From Topomyia yanbarensis (Eukaryota; Arthropoda; Insecta; Diptera; Culicidae): DNA of 64,000 nucleotides. Below are positions 44,580-54,375 of this stretch, one piece after another. The notes under the pieces are model-generated. The model worked only from the letters and a program-made list of their open reading frames with translations, was not told the DNA's origin and searched no databases. Location: positions 5,856,501 through 5,920,500 of the forward strand of contig NC_080671.1 in the NCBI RefSeq assembly GCF_030247195.1, given 5' to 3'. Positions within the stretch are counted from its first letter, which is position 1. Each line of letters starts with the position of its first letter. The translations under genes and the position numbers were made by a program.

Positions 44580-45240
44580 ACGAAGACACCGGTAGAACAC
44601 ACCTCATGTGTTACGTTGTAAACTCGGTGCCCGTTGTTTGACAATGTGACACTTGCTGTCCTTCTTCGTCGCATTGCTTCTTCAGTAGAGAAATAAGCCT
44701 ACCTGCAACACTTCAAAACTCTCTCCGGTTAAGCTGTTCGTCGGTATCACCACCACATGCACGCCCTCTCCGTTTCCACCACCGCGGTAGGCAAATGTGG
44801 CTACCTGTGGCTTGCTGCAAAAATCCCACTGTCGATGCGGCACTTTTCGGTGCCACTTGTTTTCCTTATTCGTCGTACCACTTCTGCGGTAGACAAATAG
44901 AGCAAATGGGTCTACCTGTGACGCTCGTCGATTAGAATTGCCTGACGACACCAATACAATATATTTTTTCTGTGTGTACAAGCACGATCACTGTCGATTT
45001 CTGCCACCGCGGTAGGCAAATTCGTCTACCCGCGGTTTGCTGTCAAAACACCACTTGTCGAGGATGCCGTTGACCACGCCTCCGACGTATCAACTGTCGA
45101 CTCACACTTAACAAGCTGGTCTCTCTCTCCCACAAAAACGCATACAGCGTCTCGCACTCCGTCACTCTCTCGAGAACAAAACCTTCCACCTGGAGGCACA
45201 ACCGTCTCGGCCAGTTGCAAAAACTGTTATGAGCGGTTGT
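44580..45240 (-). promoter_or_regulatory. LINE 5' UTR with four hairpin repeats
   Basis: Four imperfect copies of a self-complementary module lie at about 44682-44712, 44776-44817, 44878-44921 and 45003-45042, spaced ~95-125 bp apart. In the best copy (45003 on), CCGCGGTAG and CTACCCGCGG flank a ~10-bp loop. The spacers share CACTGTCGAT or CCACTTGTCG. LINE 5' UTRs often contain internal promoters, so these may be binding or initiation modules. That function is an inference. Confidence 0.6.
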
Positions 45241-45459
45241 TTTTGCTATGCTATGCTATCAGGATGCAACTTGTACAGCTCTATTGAAGAACTGGAACGA
45301 CACGACCAGAAACTTAGTGAAATGTGCCGAAAAAAAGTGTTCGAGTTATCTTTAGCCAGTTACTAGAACATTGAGTGACCCCTCGATGTGGAGTAGATAA
45401 TATTAGGTTTGTGCCAGTACACGGAAGTCACTCCGGTGTAAACTGGGGCCTTGCCCCTT

Positions 45460-45590
45460 TTTACTCCGGTTTGCTACCAGAAGAAGAAAAAGAGAAGAAT
45501 AGAGTACAGCAACGATTTTCTCCGAAGTACTTTCAGTTTCTCCTGGCACTGAAACACACCTATTATTTCCAGCAACACTTATTTGTTTTT
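45460..45590 (+). repeat. Inverted-repeat arm, left
   Basis: CTTTTTACTCCGGTTTGCTA through CAGAAGAAGAAAAAGAGAAG and GATTTTCTCCGAAGTACTTT matches 46665-46795 in reverse complement over ~110 bp. The apparent protein frame here (RFSPKYFQFLL) is mirrored in the other arm only because the DNA is repeated. Confidence 0.8.
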
Positions 45591-45733
45591 TTGATTCTCC
45601 GTTGCTGAGGAACCATATGTTATGTTTATATCAATTTGTTAATCGTAGTAGTGGGATTCAATTCTGATGCTTCGTTCGCTGGAAAACTTTTATAATTGGC
45701 AGAAGAAGAGAAATATTCAACGATGGCGGAATT

Positions 45734-46215
45734 TTGAAAGCAACGAACGACGATGTTGGCGTTAGAATCAGTGGCTCATTCTTGGAATTGTGCCAGGAAA
45801 CCTTGTACGATCTGCTGTCGAAGAAAGATAAACAACCCTGGGAAATCGATCAGTCATATTGTGCTACGAAACATGAAATTCCAATTCACTGGAAGGAGCA
45901 GTCGACGGCCTGCTGGATCCTGCACGAATCGGATGAAGGGTAAAAATCCTTTCGATCATGAACTTTAAGTATTACCAGGTATAATTACTTGCATCAAAGC
46001 GACTTAAAAACAACTCAAGCCACCGGAGAACAGTGATGGAGTCAAAGTTAATCAAAGCCTACTAGTGCTGGAAAATTTTACATTGGCGTTAGGTTTTTTC
46101 CGGAGGACCACTAGGTCAACAACGTGGCCGTATCCCATACAGAGGATCAAAATTGTCTATTACAGGATTAACTGAGTGGAAATTCGTTTACATTAATGAA
46201 GCTTGCATTTCGCCG
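45734..46215 (+). pseudogene. Kinesin motor-like pseudogene fragment
   Basis: The frame at 45734-45940 contains SFLELCQETLYDLLSKK, matching the kinesin motor signature SFLEIYNEXXYDLL in strand 5/loop 8 of the motor. About 200 bp later SKLSITGLTEWKF at 46152-46190 matches the downstream GLTEV segment, so the gap might be an intron or insertion. The P-loop and switch motifs are absent. It is a host-derived pseudogene fragment; I cannot say which kinesin family. A MITE follows at 46329. Confidence 0.55.
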
Positions 46216-46328
46216 GCCGATTATAACGTCCAAAAAAAGATCTACGATGCCTGAAACCGTGGTCATCCAAAACTCAAATCACGAAGAAATTCGTCGTTTG
46301 AATGCTGTTATTCATACGGGTTGGAACT

Positions 46329-46543
46329 ACAGACACTTTATATAACAGACTAGCGTAGAGAAAAACAGTAAAACTAGCAACCATAGATGTAAACTGGCAT
46401 CACAGAAGCTCCCATAAGCTTTGCATGGGCTTCCTCTTGCACTTCTCCTCTCAAAACCCTCGTGCTGGTTTGGCCGCACTTTTTGACAGTTCGTTTGGCT
46501 GCAATTTTTGACACTTCGCTAGTCTGTGTATAAAGTGTCTGTA
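46329..46543. mobile_element. MITE with ACAGACAC ends and 9-bp duplication
   Basis: The ends ACAGACACTTTATA and TATAAAGTGTCTGTA are inverted. The match continues through a CAGACTAGCG block, giving ~27-bp terminal repeats. GTTGGAACT is duplicated at 46320-46328 and 46544-46552. A 9-bp duplication fits a Mutator-like mechanism. It is inserted just beyond the kinesin-like fragment. It is 215 bp with no coding potential. Confidence 0.85.
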
Positions 46544-46664
46544 GTTGGAACTGTTTTCCGGAACTACTAGAACTGCCAGGAAGGTAAGAATGAGATCAGC
46601 TCGTCAGCAGCTACTCGAATTTAAACGGAATTTCGATTTTTGGAAAGCTTCCGTTCAACGATCC

Positions 46665-46795
46665 CGGAGTAAATTATAGGTCTGTTCCAGTACCAGGAGA
46701 AACTGGAAGTACTCCGGAGAAAATCGTCCCTGTACTCTCTTCTTCTCTTTTTTCTTCTTCTGGTAGTAAACCGGAGTAAAAAAAAGATGGGTGGG
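46665..46795 (-). repeat. Inverted-repeat arm, right
   Basis: This is the reverse-complement partner of 45460-45590. Outside it, a GGGTGGGTAATGTCTG..ACATAACCGGAG block (46783-46818) recurs at 47265-47295, so this family has at least one further partial copy nearby. Confidence 0.8.
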
Positions 46796-46935
46796 TAATG
46801 TCTGCGACATAACCGGAGAGATGTAGAATACATAAGGAACACGTTCTTCAAATATGTTGATACTCATTAGGACTTTCGGACAAAAGCTGATTTGGGCGAG
46901 GAATATTTCAAATTATTCTTTACAAAAATGATGGT

Positions 46936-46951
46936 GGTCCTGAAAAGGACC
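46936..46951 (-). terminator. Histone-type 3' stem-loop, copy A
   Basis: On the minus strand this reads GGTCCTTTTCAGGACC: a 6-bp stem with a TTTC loop, the structure that ends replication-dependent histone mRNAs. It stands 3' of an H3-derived C-terminal scrap. Confidence 0.75.
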
Positions 46952-47030
46952 GGTTTTGTTGGCGTTGTTGGCCTTGGTGAGGGAGATGGCTAACGATGAA
47001 ATTAATTGTTAGCATGAGGAAGTCGCGTAG
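46952..47030 (-). pseudogene. Histone H3 C-terminal scrap, copy A
   Basis: Only the last codons can be followed. The DNA upstream of the stem-loop aligns with the same position of copy B (RVTIMPK region and the following tail). On its own it would not be recognisable; the stem-loop and similarity to copy B carry the call. Confidence 0.5.
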
Positions 47031-47399
47031 TACTGGCCAATGGAAGAACAGATAATAATTGATTCCTGAAAATCAATTTTTCTTTATTCATGTAAATTAT
47101 ACATACTTACAAATCTAACAGAAGATTCCTGATCATATTTCTGAATCATTAGTGCGAACATTGTGTAATTTGGTTAAGTACAATGAAAGTTACAAACTTT
47201 CCAAACTCGACCTTCTGTTCATTCAGAAATATTGAAAAGGGGTGTCGTGGTCACAATAAAAAAAGATGGGTGGGTAATGTCTGTCACATAACCGGAGCGT
47301 CGTGATTTCAATTCGAGACGTTAATTTAAATCTAATAATATTCAACAGAATCACGTTAGAATGGGCAATTTTCAAATAATTCTCTATGGTAATAATGGT

Positions 47400-47415
47400 G
47401 GTTCTGAAAAGAACC
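47400..47415 (-). terminator. Histone-type 3' stem-loop, copy B
   Basis: Minus strand GGTTCTTTTCAGAACC, perfect 6-bp stem and TTTC loop, immediately downstream of the H3-derived copy B. Confidence 0.8.
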
Positions 47416-47419
47416 TTTG

Positions 47420-47615
47420 GTATCGGCGTTGGTGTTGATGGTGATGCGCTGGATCGTTGGATATTTTTGGCATGATAGTTACGTGCCTGGCGAACTGTTT
47501 TGTAGCCTCGAACAAAACGACAAGACTGGCTTCTTCGGGTACCATTACGGCTGAACTTTATAAGCTTAGCTCGACTTTGAAATCCTGCACAATCTCACGA
47601 ATCAGATACTGGTAG
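47420..47615 (-). pseudogene. Histone H3 pseudogene, copy B (C-terminal half)
   Basis: The minus strand reads REIVQDFKVELSL, a stop, SSAVMVPEEASLVVLFEATK, then RHVTIMPK. This matches the alpha2 and C-terminal region of H3 ([20 protein letters not shown], then VTIMPKDI). An in-frame stop, substitutions and a small deletion before the LFE motif disable it. The N-terminal half is absent; upstream the sequence changes to spacer. Confidence 0.85.
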
Positions 47616-47621
47616 GGCCAT

Positions 47622-47940
47622 TTTGTTTGCTACTAGCACGGAGCTGCACAAAAAATCATTTAATGCAGTTAGTTCACGGGGGCTGCCAAAAAGCTTGAAT
47701 AGAAGCATGCGACTTCAACGTTTCTCTTAAACACATGCAACAACACATTCGTTTTGGTAATACTGATAATAACAGTAGAAAGGAATGGAAAAGCAGTGCA
47801 CGAAACGAGCGAGAGGATAATTTAAATTTTTGTTCCTTGTGCAAGCTACTTCTTTCCACCCAACGTATTATGTTGCTTGTTGAAAATTTGCTACACACCT
47901 TAAAATAAAAGTTTCAGTTTAACTCTCACTAGAACACAAT
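47622..47940. repeat. Duplicated spacer, copy 1
   Basis: From TTTGCTACTAGCACGGAGCT through GCTGCCAAAAAG and AGGAATGGAAAAGCAGTGCA to TTTCAGTTTAACTCT this ~320-bp stretch is repeated at about 48605-49008. It joins consecutive H3-derived units, so the array grew by duplication of unit plus spacer. Confidence 0.8.
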
Positions 47941-47945
47941 TGATT

Positions 47946-47961
47946 GGTCCTGAAAAGAACC
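47946..47961 (-). terminator. Histone-type 3' stem-loop, copy C
   Basis: Minus strand GGTTCTTTTCAGGACC. A 6-bp stem with one wobble pair and the standard TTTC loop. Confidence 0.8.
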
Positions 47962-47984
47962 GTTGCTTTTATTGTAATTTACGC

Positions 47985-48290
47985 CCACTCCCACAAACCG
48001 ACCGGCATCACTGGCTTCATTACGGCTGAGTTTTGTAAGCGTAGCTCGACTTTGAAGTAATACACAACCTTACGAACCAGACGCTGGAATGTTAGCCAGC
48101 GGATTAGTTGCTCCGTTGCCCTTTAGTTGGGGCGAAATACTAGCATGGCGACAGTTCCTGATCGGTAGTTGGTTGCGATGGGCCACCAGTAGCTGGGGCA
48201 CTTTTGCGGACCGTCATCATCGCCAACTGCTTTCCTCCGGTGGACTGGCTGCTTGCTAGTGCTTGAACGAATACGAATGATGAGAAAAAC
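47985..48290 (-). pseudogene. Histone H3 pseudogene, copy C (near full length)
   Basis: This is the most complete copy. The minus strand shows STGGKQLAMMTVRKSAPATG, matching the H3 N-tail with the KAPR piece missing. In the next frame come RSGTVAMLVFRPN (H3 RPGTVALREIRRY), a stop, ATEQLIRWLTFQRLVRKV (STELLIRKLPFQRLVREI), FKVELRLQNSAVM and finally VGL. Frameshifts and stops disable it. The preceding region (48290-48450) is shared with the region upstream of copy D and may be the old promoter. Confidence 0.9.
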
Positions 48291-48604
48291 CGACCGACCA
48301 ATATTCATATATGAAAACACAAGAAAGCACTACTATCGCTCTCCCGCTCGTTTTCGTGCCATTCCTGTGCCTTTCCTTTCCGTTCGGCTACCAATACTAG
48401 CATAACCAAAACGAATATTCTGTCTTTCCATCGCCTTCAATCTAGTGGCCAATGCTAGCAAACTTGCATGTTCAGTTTTTCAATAACAACATTCAAACAA
48501 TATTTTCAAAGAATGTTGCAGATTTGAAAAGAAGGAAGGAAAAGATTTTCACAAATTTAAATTCTTTTGTTTTATTTGTTAGCGCTGATAAAGGCTATTT
48601 AGTT

Positions 48605-49008
48605 TGCTACTAGCAAGGAGCTGCACAAACAAATCGATTTATGCAGTTAATCAACGGAGGCTGCCAAAAAGTTCGAATAAAAGCATGCGACTAGTGTACT
48701 TTGCATGTTCTATATTTTATCAATACTAGAGAGGATCAATAAAATAATTCAAATTGTTATAGCGACATGCAATTGTGGCAACACTGGCCATGAGATGGTG
48801 GGGGAACACGCACATTCGTTTTAGTTATGATGGTAGTAGCAGCAGAAAGGAATGGAAAAGCAGTGCACGAAAACGAGCGAGAGAAGATAATTTAAATTCT
48901 CTTTCTTTCTTTCCACACATCGTATTTCTTATATTGCTTTCTGAAAATTATTTGTTATACACCATAAAATGTAAATTTCAGTTTAACTCTTATTAGAACA
49001 CAATTAAT
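48605..49008. repeat. Duplicated spacer, copy 2
   Basis: This is the second copy of the spacer at 47622-47940, longer by ~80 bp near 48690-48790. Copy D of the H3 array follows. Confidence 0.8.
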
Positions 49009-49009
49009 T

Positions 49010-49025
49010 GGTCCTGTAAAGAACC
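49010..49025 (-). terminator. Histone-type 3' stem-loop, copy D (loop mutated)
   Basis: Minus strand GGTTCTTTACAGGACC: the stem is kept, while the loop has TTAC in place of the TTTC seen in the other copies. Confidence 0.75.
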
Positions 49026-49074
49026 GTTTATTGTTTTATTGCGGGAGCATAATTCAGACGCACTCCCCGCGGAC

Positions 49075-49380
49075 ACGGTGAGCTAGAAAGCACTATTTTG
49101 CATTCTCGAACAAACCGACCAAGTAGGCATCGTTGGCTTCTCGGGGCATCATTACGACTGAGCTTTGTAAGCGTAGCTCGACTTTGCAGTCCTGCACAAT
49201 CTCACGACCCAGACGCTGGAACGATAGCCTACTCTGTTGCCCTTTAGTTGGGGCGAAATTCTTGCAGGGCGACAGTTCCTGATCGGGTTGCGATGAGTCA
49301 CCAGTAGCTGGGGCACTTTTTCCGCCGTCGTCATCGCCGACTGCTTTTCTTCGGTGGACTGGCTGCTTGCTAGTGCTTGA
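49075..49380 (-). pseudogene. Histone H3 pseudogene, copy D
   Basis: The minus strand shows KSAPATG after a degenerate N-tail, [13 protein letters not shown] in another frame, then [40 protein letters not shown] and ENAK followed by a stop. The C-terminal block is the best preserved H3 segment in the array. At least two frameshifts separate the pieces. The final ~25 H3 residues are lost before the stem-loop at 49010. Confidence 0.9.
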
Positions 49381-49940
49381 ACGAATACGAATGATGAGAA
49401 AAACCGACCGACAGATATATAATCGCGCTAATATGCACTACTATCGCTTTCTCGCTCGTTCTCGTGCCGTGCATGAGCCTTTCCTTTCCGTCCGGCTTCT
49501 AATGGCCTAACCAAAGGAATATGCCGTCTTTCCCCCACCAAGTGCTCTCGTCAAGCAACCCAATGCGAATAACCATACGAACAAACATGTAATGGACCTA
49601 TATATAAACTTTTCATTATTTTATTGTTCGGTTGGTCTACCAAAGTGACGGCTCTGTGCGGGATGGGCTGAAAATTTTCACTTTTCCGAGTCGTTTTCGA
49701 AAGATTTTTCAAAACACATTTTTTTTGTTATTAGTACATGTTATACATACTTCAAATTTTAATACAGCATAGAGGAACATATTTGCAACAAATTGGTCTA
49801 AAAATCAAATCATTCTGTTAAGTATGATAAAAGTTATTAACGTTCAAAATCTGACGCGGCGCCGCAGCCGATATTTTGAAACGGGACCCCTATATTGAAA
49901 CCTTAAATGTATTCTACATTAAAAGGAGCAAAGATTTTTT
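49380..49940. other. Upstream region of H3 copy D and unassigned DNA
   Basis: Up to about 49530 this resembles the region upstream of copy C (CACTACTATCGCT, CCTTTCCTTTCCGT). Beyond that it is AT-rich and unassigned, with a TATATAA at about 49601. Confidence 0.5.
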
Positions 49941-49973
49941 GCTCCTGTTTACTCCGGAGTGACTTCGCTAGTA

Positions 49974-50912
49974 GGGGAGCCCGGGGCTAGTTGGCGGTTG
50001 GGGTAAGTTGGCGGAATCCCTTTTTCTCTGTTTCTATTAGACATATAGCACTGTCTCTTCTTGTGTACCTCAAGTTATGTGAAACCCGTTATCCAATGTG
50101 GTTTTGTTGCAAAACGATTTGTTTGGAGGAAGTTGTTAGTGATATTGTGTTTTCAAGCATACCAAGTAAATTTTCAAAATTTTAAATACTTTGCGTTATT
50201 TAGGGCGATTTTCGATCTATTTCCCGAATGATTTTATTTTTCGATAGCGCGTGAAAAGAGGTTTCAGTATCCGTATAGATATTAATTCTATCCACAAACA
50301 AAAGTTATTTTTTGAAAAGTTTTTAATAAAATATGCAATTGGGGTAAGTTGGCGGTGCTGCATACGGGGCAAGTTGGCGGTACTATTTACAGTGCAAAAA
50401 TGTCATCAAAAAATTTATTTCTGGAATTCACTCCAAAGTAAGAAAATCTTTTTCTTGTGTATCTCGCCAGGAGATATTTATTCCGGCCAATTGAATGAAG
50501 AATTTCGAAAATTTGCTTTTGAATAGGCAGTACGCGTCAAAGTCAAAATGCCGGGGTATTGAAACTGAAATATAATAGTAAATATCGGTTAATTTACAGT
50601 TTTCTCGAAAAGACATTCAACACGTTCCAAAAGGACCCTTGAAGTAATTGAATCTCCATTCGATTGCTTAGTTTTTGGCGTATACTCATATACCGCCAAC
50701 TTACCCCGGGGCCGGGGTAAGTTGGCGGGTTTCCGCGTCACATATTTTGGTCTCAAAAAATGGAGACAATGCATCAAACACTTTAAAAAAAATTAGAAAT
50801 GTTGCCAACAGTCTGCTCTTTCATGCCGCGTGTTCTATTTTGCAAGATCTACCTACATCAAGGCGATAAAAATTGAAAACTAAAAACACCGCCAACTAGC
50901 CCCGGTCTCCCC
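49974..50912. mobile_element. TIR element with GGGGTAAGTTGGCGG motifs
   Basis: The ends GGGGAGCCCGGGGCTAGTT and its reverse complement form ~25-bp inverted repeats with one mismatch. TA flanks both sides (49972-49973 and 50913-50914). The body contains GGGGTAAGTTGGCGG at 50000, 50341 and 50714, a GGGGCAAG variant at 50366 and an inverted copy at 50693. No transposase is present. TA duplication suggests Tc1/mariner-like mobilisation. Confidence 0.9.
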
Positions 50913-50914
50913 TA

Positions 50915-51900
50915 CAATAGCGTATTTTTACGGTTAGTACCGTTTTCAGTATATAATCTTTACCACACACTATGCCCTTGAACCGCCTCTCACCCACATG
51001 AAAACGCATATGTACGAGCACATGGTTCACTTGTATGATCGCTCACTTATATGAAAATGTTTTCCCGTACGGTGCACATGGCTGGTTGACCACCTGTTTG
51101 AAAACTCACGAGTATTTGGATAAGACTTGGATGTTTCTTTTTTAACAGGAATAGAAAGGTTTATTGTATATTTTCACCAAATCTCTACAGCTTCAACAAT
51201 TTCAATCAGCATGTAAGTTATCATATATGCTGTCTAATGTCTATATAGAAAAAGAGCGATAAGACTGACTGTTGTGACGCTCAGAGGGCATGATTTCCGA
51301 AATACATTTAAACGCAATTTCTGCTTCCACCGAGAATATCTTCTAACGCGTCCGTTTGCAAACGAATTGTTCTCAGAGAGACAGAAAATATCTTGCAACG
51401 CCAACTTTTACAGGAGACTCGTTTTTCCGGTCTTCCAGTTTTTCCTTTGCTCTCTCAAATAGTTCTCTCGCATTATCAGGTCGTTCGCAAATTCTCATTC
51501 GGGCACTCACATCCATGGTAACTTCATAACACGAAAACTAGCGTTTTCTGATTTGGTCTCAGACGTTGTTTCTCGAGGTTCCTCGCAGGCTGAACTTTAC
51601 TTGTCAATAGCAGAATCAATTTCAAGATCCACATAAATCGGTTAGCATATCTAAATAAACTGTGTGATAGACAGCTGAAACAACTCAATTTCGAGTTCAA
51701 TCTTAGCACGATTTTCTTGTAGCTCTTTTATTATTATTATAACACAGTGTAGTCTGCCGTGAGCAGAACACGAGAGGCGGTATTAAGGATCGTTATATCC
51801 AGATAGTTATTAGACTCGAGTTTGTTGCCCTGCTTGAAGATAGGGCTACCAAACCAATCCAAAGGCATTTCTACTAGCATCCAGATCATTCCGATCACAC
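50915..51900. other. AT-rich DNA without a recognised gene
   Basis: I see nothing definite. Short open frames (51274-51462 plus, 51524-51709 minus) lack known motifs. Confidence 0.45.
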
Positions 51901-52065
51901 GGTGGACAGCTTAGTACAGCCAACTCCCAACCATCACGACTGATACTCCCGGCGTGCCCCAACGAAACAATTTGGGTCCTCTGCTGTTCACATCGTTTTT
52001 TAAAGACGTTACAATCCTGCTGACCAACGGTGGATTGCTTATTTACTGCTCATTTCTGAACAGGT
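51900..52065 (+). pseudogene. Jockey-like RT fragment
   Basis: The translation contains GVPQRNNLGPLLFTSFFKDV, the RT motif that is normally GVPQGSxLGPLLFxLFxND, then TNGGLLIY in the position of the YADD-containing strand, with the ADD lost. Only ~50 residues can be followed. The nearest match in pattern is Jockey/I-type RT. Confidence 0.7.
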
Positions 52066-52069
52066 ACTT

Positions 52070-53640
52070 ACGGACACACGTATTTTTCACTGTTTGGAAG
52101 AGGAAAACCAGCTTTTTTAGAATAAAGTACGATACAGTTGTAGTTTTGCTCATAGTAAATTTATAGGTTTCAAACAAGTCACAGATATTTGGTCTCTTCG
52201 ATAAAGTTGTATACGGTATAAAATATCTCTTTGAACATTACAAATTAGAGAAACCACAAGATTTTAAATGAAAGGAGTTCGTTATAGAAAATGTCCCATA
52301 AATCGTTAACTATAAGTGACAGCGAAAAGCTATTTTCAGAAAAAATTGTGGAAATACTCTCGTCTATAACTTTCTCGAAGACGAGCGCTATCTCTTTCCA
52401 TTTAAAAATTGATTTTCTATAGCCTACTTGATCAATTCCTTAAAAAATGAATATCGCTAAAAGATTACGCTTTTTAAACACATGGACGTTGTAGAACATG
52501 TCAATTCGCAAATATGTATATTTTTGGCACTATATAATTAAGTTCCTCAAAATCTTGTTTCAAGCTACAATATTTTTATAGATTATTAGTCACTCTTTCT
52601 ATTACGACACTTGAATGAGCCGGCCACGCTACATATACATATCGTAATGAAAACAGAAATAAACAGTTTCATTAGAAGATAATTCTTTGGAAAAGTTGTA
52701 ATAAAGCGTATTTGATTCCAACTCGCAACAAACCTTCAAATGCAAAATCTCCCTCAGTTTGCGGGATTTTCATGACAAAACCGAACGCCTTCTTTTCATA
52801 TTGATGCCATTTCATTCAATAACCTAAGGCGTCATCTGCTCTGTAATGGCCAGTTAAGGTTAAATGTACATGAAAAACATGCAAGATGTTTATAAAAAGA
52901 ATTTTAATGGGCGATGCGCTTTTCAGGTAGTTTTTCGTAGTCATACTAGAAATTTGCTCACATGTTAAAATACTTCCGTTAACAGAGCGAATCGGATATC
53001 CAATAGCTTGAGCTTGTGCGACCACCACGTATTGTAACTTCATTATTGCTTGGTACTAGCTGAAATTGCACAAAGAGAGTCCTGGGAGCAGGAACCCAAT
53101 AGATCAATTATCTTCTGTGCGGGATGCCAGACGGCCTTCAGGCTGGATTTGTCCGGAACAAAATAATAATGATGTAAACTTCCTAGTAGAAACCAGAGCC
53201 TTTTACGATTATCGAATATCCAGTAAAAGAGAAATGACTAATTTATTTATTGTATTTTAGGAAAATTATTTAATTGTTAGTTTGATGAAAATCCGATGCA
53301 AACCACGAGCCATGCATGCTGGGAATGGATATAACAAAAAGGCAATTGACCTACTTCTTCGTTTCTTTTCGCAGCTTCGACTCGGGTGTGCCAGCCTGCT
53401 TTGCATCATTTTCTATGCAAGCAGAATACTTCATAGGCGAAAAAAGCTTTTTTTGTGAAACGTGTGATTTTTGCTACGCTTGCGAGAAACTAAATTATTC
53501 CATCCATTCTGGAGTGAGCATGAAAAGAAACTTCTGAATTATTATACAAGAACAGTAAATCGAGTGATTAAAAAGCAGTAGGAAACTCTGCCTGCAAAGT
53601 GCAATTGATGTGTCGGAGTGGAACAGTTTAACATCAACTG
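52070..53640. other. Unassigned AT-rich DNA
   Basis: A plus-strand frame at 53316-53537 contains CETCDFCYACEK, a Cys cluster, but no wider match. Nothing else stands out. Confidence 0.4.
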
Positions 53641-54375
53641 CACTTTCCGAACAAGCCAAGGTCATTCGAAAAATCAAGGGTGATCCTAATATATCTGATA
53701 ATAATTAGGCAAAAAACTAAATTCTAACTGCTATACCATTGCGAATTCGTCTCCGAAAAGGTTACAAATGTTATCGAAAAAATAAACAACCCAACCATAA
53801 CCATTTGCGACTAGGTGCTAACGAAACTGAATGGATGTGTCTCGATCGACGATGGGTCGAAATGCGAAAAAACCGATTTAAACAAATCTCGAAGCTCAAA
53901 TTGCTCAAGGCTCGTGCTAGTGGCAAACACTAAGTGCAGAGAGTGACTGCTCTGACTTAAATGCGGAAGAGCTAATAGAAACGCTAGCGAGCGCATGTGA
54001 TACAACCCTGTCAATAAAACTGGAGCTTGGTTTTCCATGACACTCCTGAAGTTGTGCCCTGACAGAATAAAGATTATTCAAGATCACGGTCACTCCCTTG
54101 GCATATGAAAGATATGAAAGCTAGGGCTGCTGCCAATACCAAGTAAGTCTCCTGCGAATATGTCATCGTATAGACCGATATGCTTGCCGGATACCTTCCG
54201 GAAACTCTTGGGGAGGATTCTCCTCTCCAACATTTACGGAGAGCGATAACGGTTTGTAGAATAACCCATTCGGATTCTATAAAGGAAAGTCTACAAAAGA
54301 CGCCATTCGGACAAAGATCAAGCAGAAAAATGGAATAAATAGACATTATGCTCTGACAACAATGGGTGTTGTAAG
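53640..54375 (+). pseudogene. R1-like LINE fragment: end of EN domain and start of RT
   Basis: Across shifting frames on the plus strand, NAEELIETLASACDTT (about 53960-54005) resembles the region after the R1 endonuclease. SSYRPICLPDTFRKLLGRIL (54163-54223) is the RT entry motif. NPFGFYKGKSTKDAI (about 54262-54306) is the QFGFRKGRSTVDAI motif, followed by NRHYALTTMGV. The palm is not reached. Stops and frameshifts make it dead. Confidence 0.7.

Larger units (their letters stand above)
41060..45240 (-). mobile_element. I-clade LINE, RT-deleted but otherwise long
   Basis: On the minus strand this element has a 5' UTR with hairpin repeats (about 45240-44580), ORF1, the ORF2 endonuclease, the beginning of RT, then RNase H with the C-terminal zinc motif and a 3' UTR running to about 41060 (ending in A-rich sequence, seen as GTTTTTTTTTC on the plus strand). 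RNase H plus zinc-knuckle ORF1 places it in the I group, like the MosquI type of mosquitoes. The RT palm and thumb are absent. ORF1 has nonsense and frameshift changes. Confidence 0.85.
45425..49968. mobile_element. Composite segment bounded by short inverted repeats
   Basis: GAAGTCACTCCGG followed by a GTAAAC-type stretch at 45425-45446 is repeated in reverse complement at 49943-49968. Between them lie an inverted pair of ~110-bp arms, a kinesin-like fragment, a MITE and four histone H3-derived copies. After removing the TA-flanked element at 49974, GCTAGTAC follows the right end, while GCCAGTAC lies 3 bp outside the left one, a possible but imperfect 8-bp duplication. It may be a DNA transposon that captured gene fragments, or a rearranged patch of host pseudogenes invaded by MITEs. 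Confidence 0.45.

Noticed and set aside
45375..45608. Coding gene supported by a similar peptide at 46655-46867
   Set aside because: The peptide similarity arises because the two regions are DNA inverted repeats; there is no family match.
49152..49334. Independent 60-codon gene
   Set aside because: It is an out-of-frame reading of the histone H3 pseudogene copy D.
53316..53537. Zinc-finger gene (CETCDFCYACEK)
   Set aside because: The Cys spacing matches no known finger, and the region sits just upstream of an R1-like LINE scrap.
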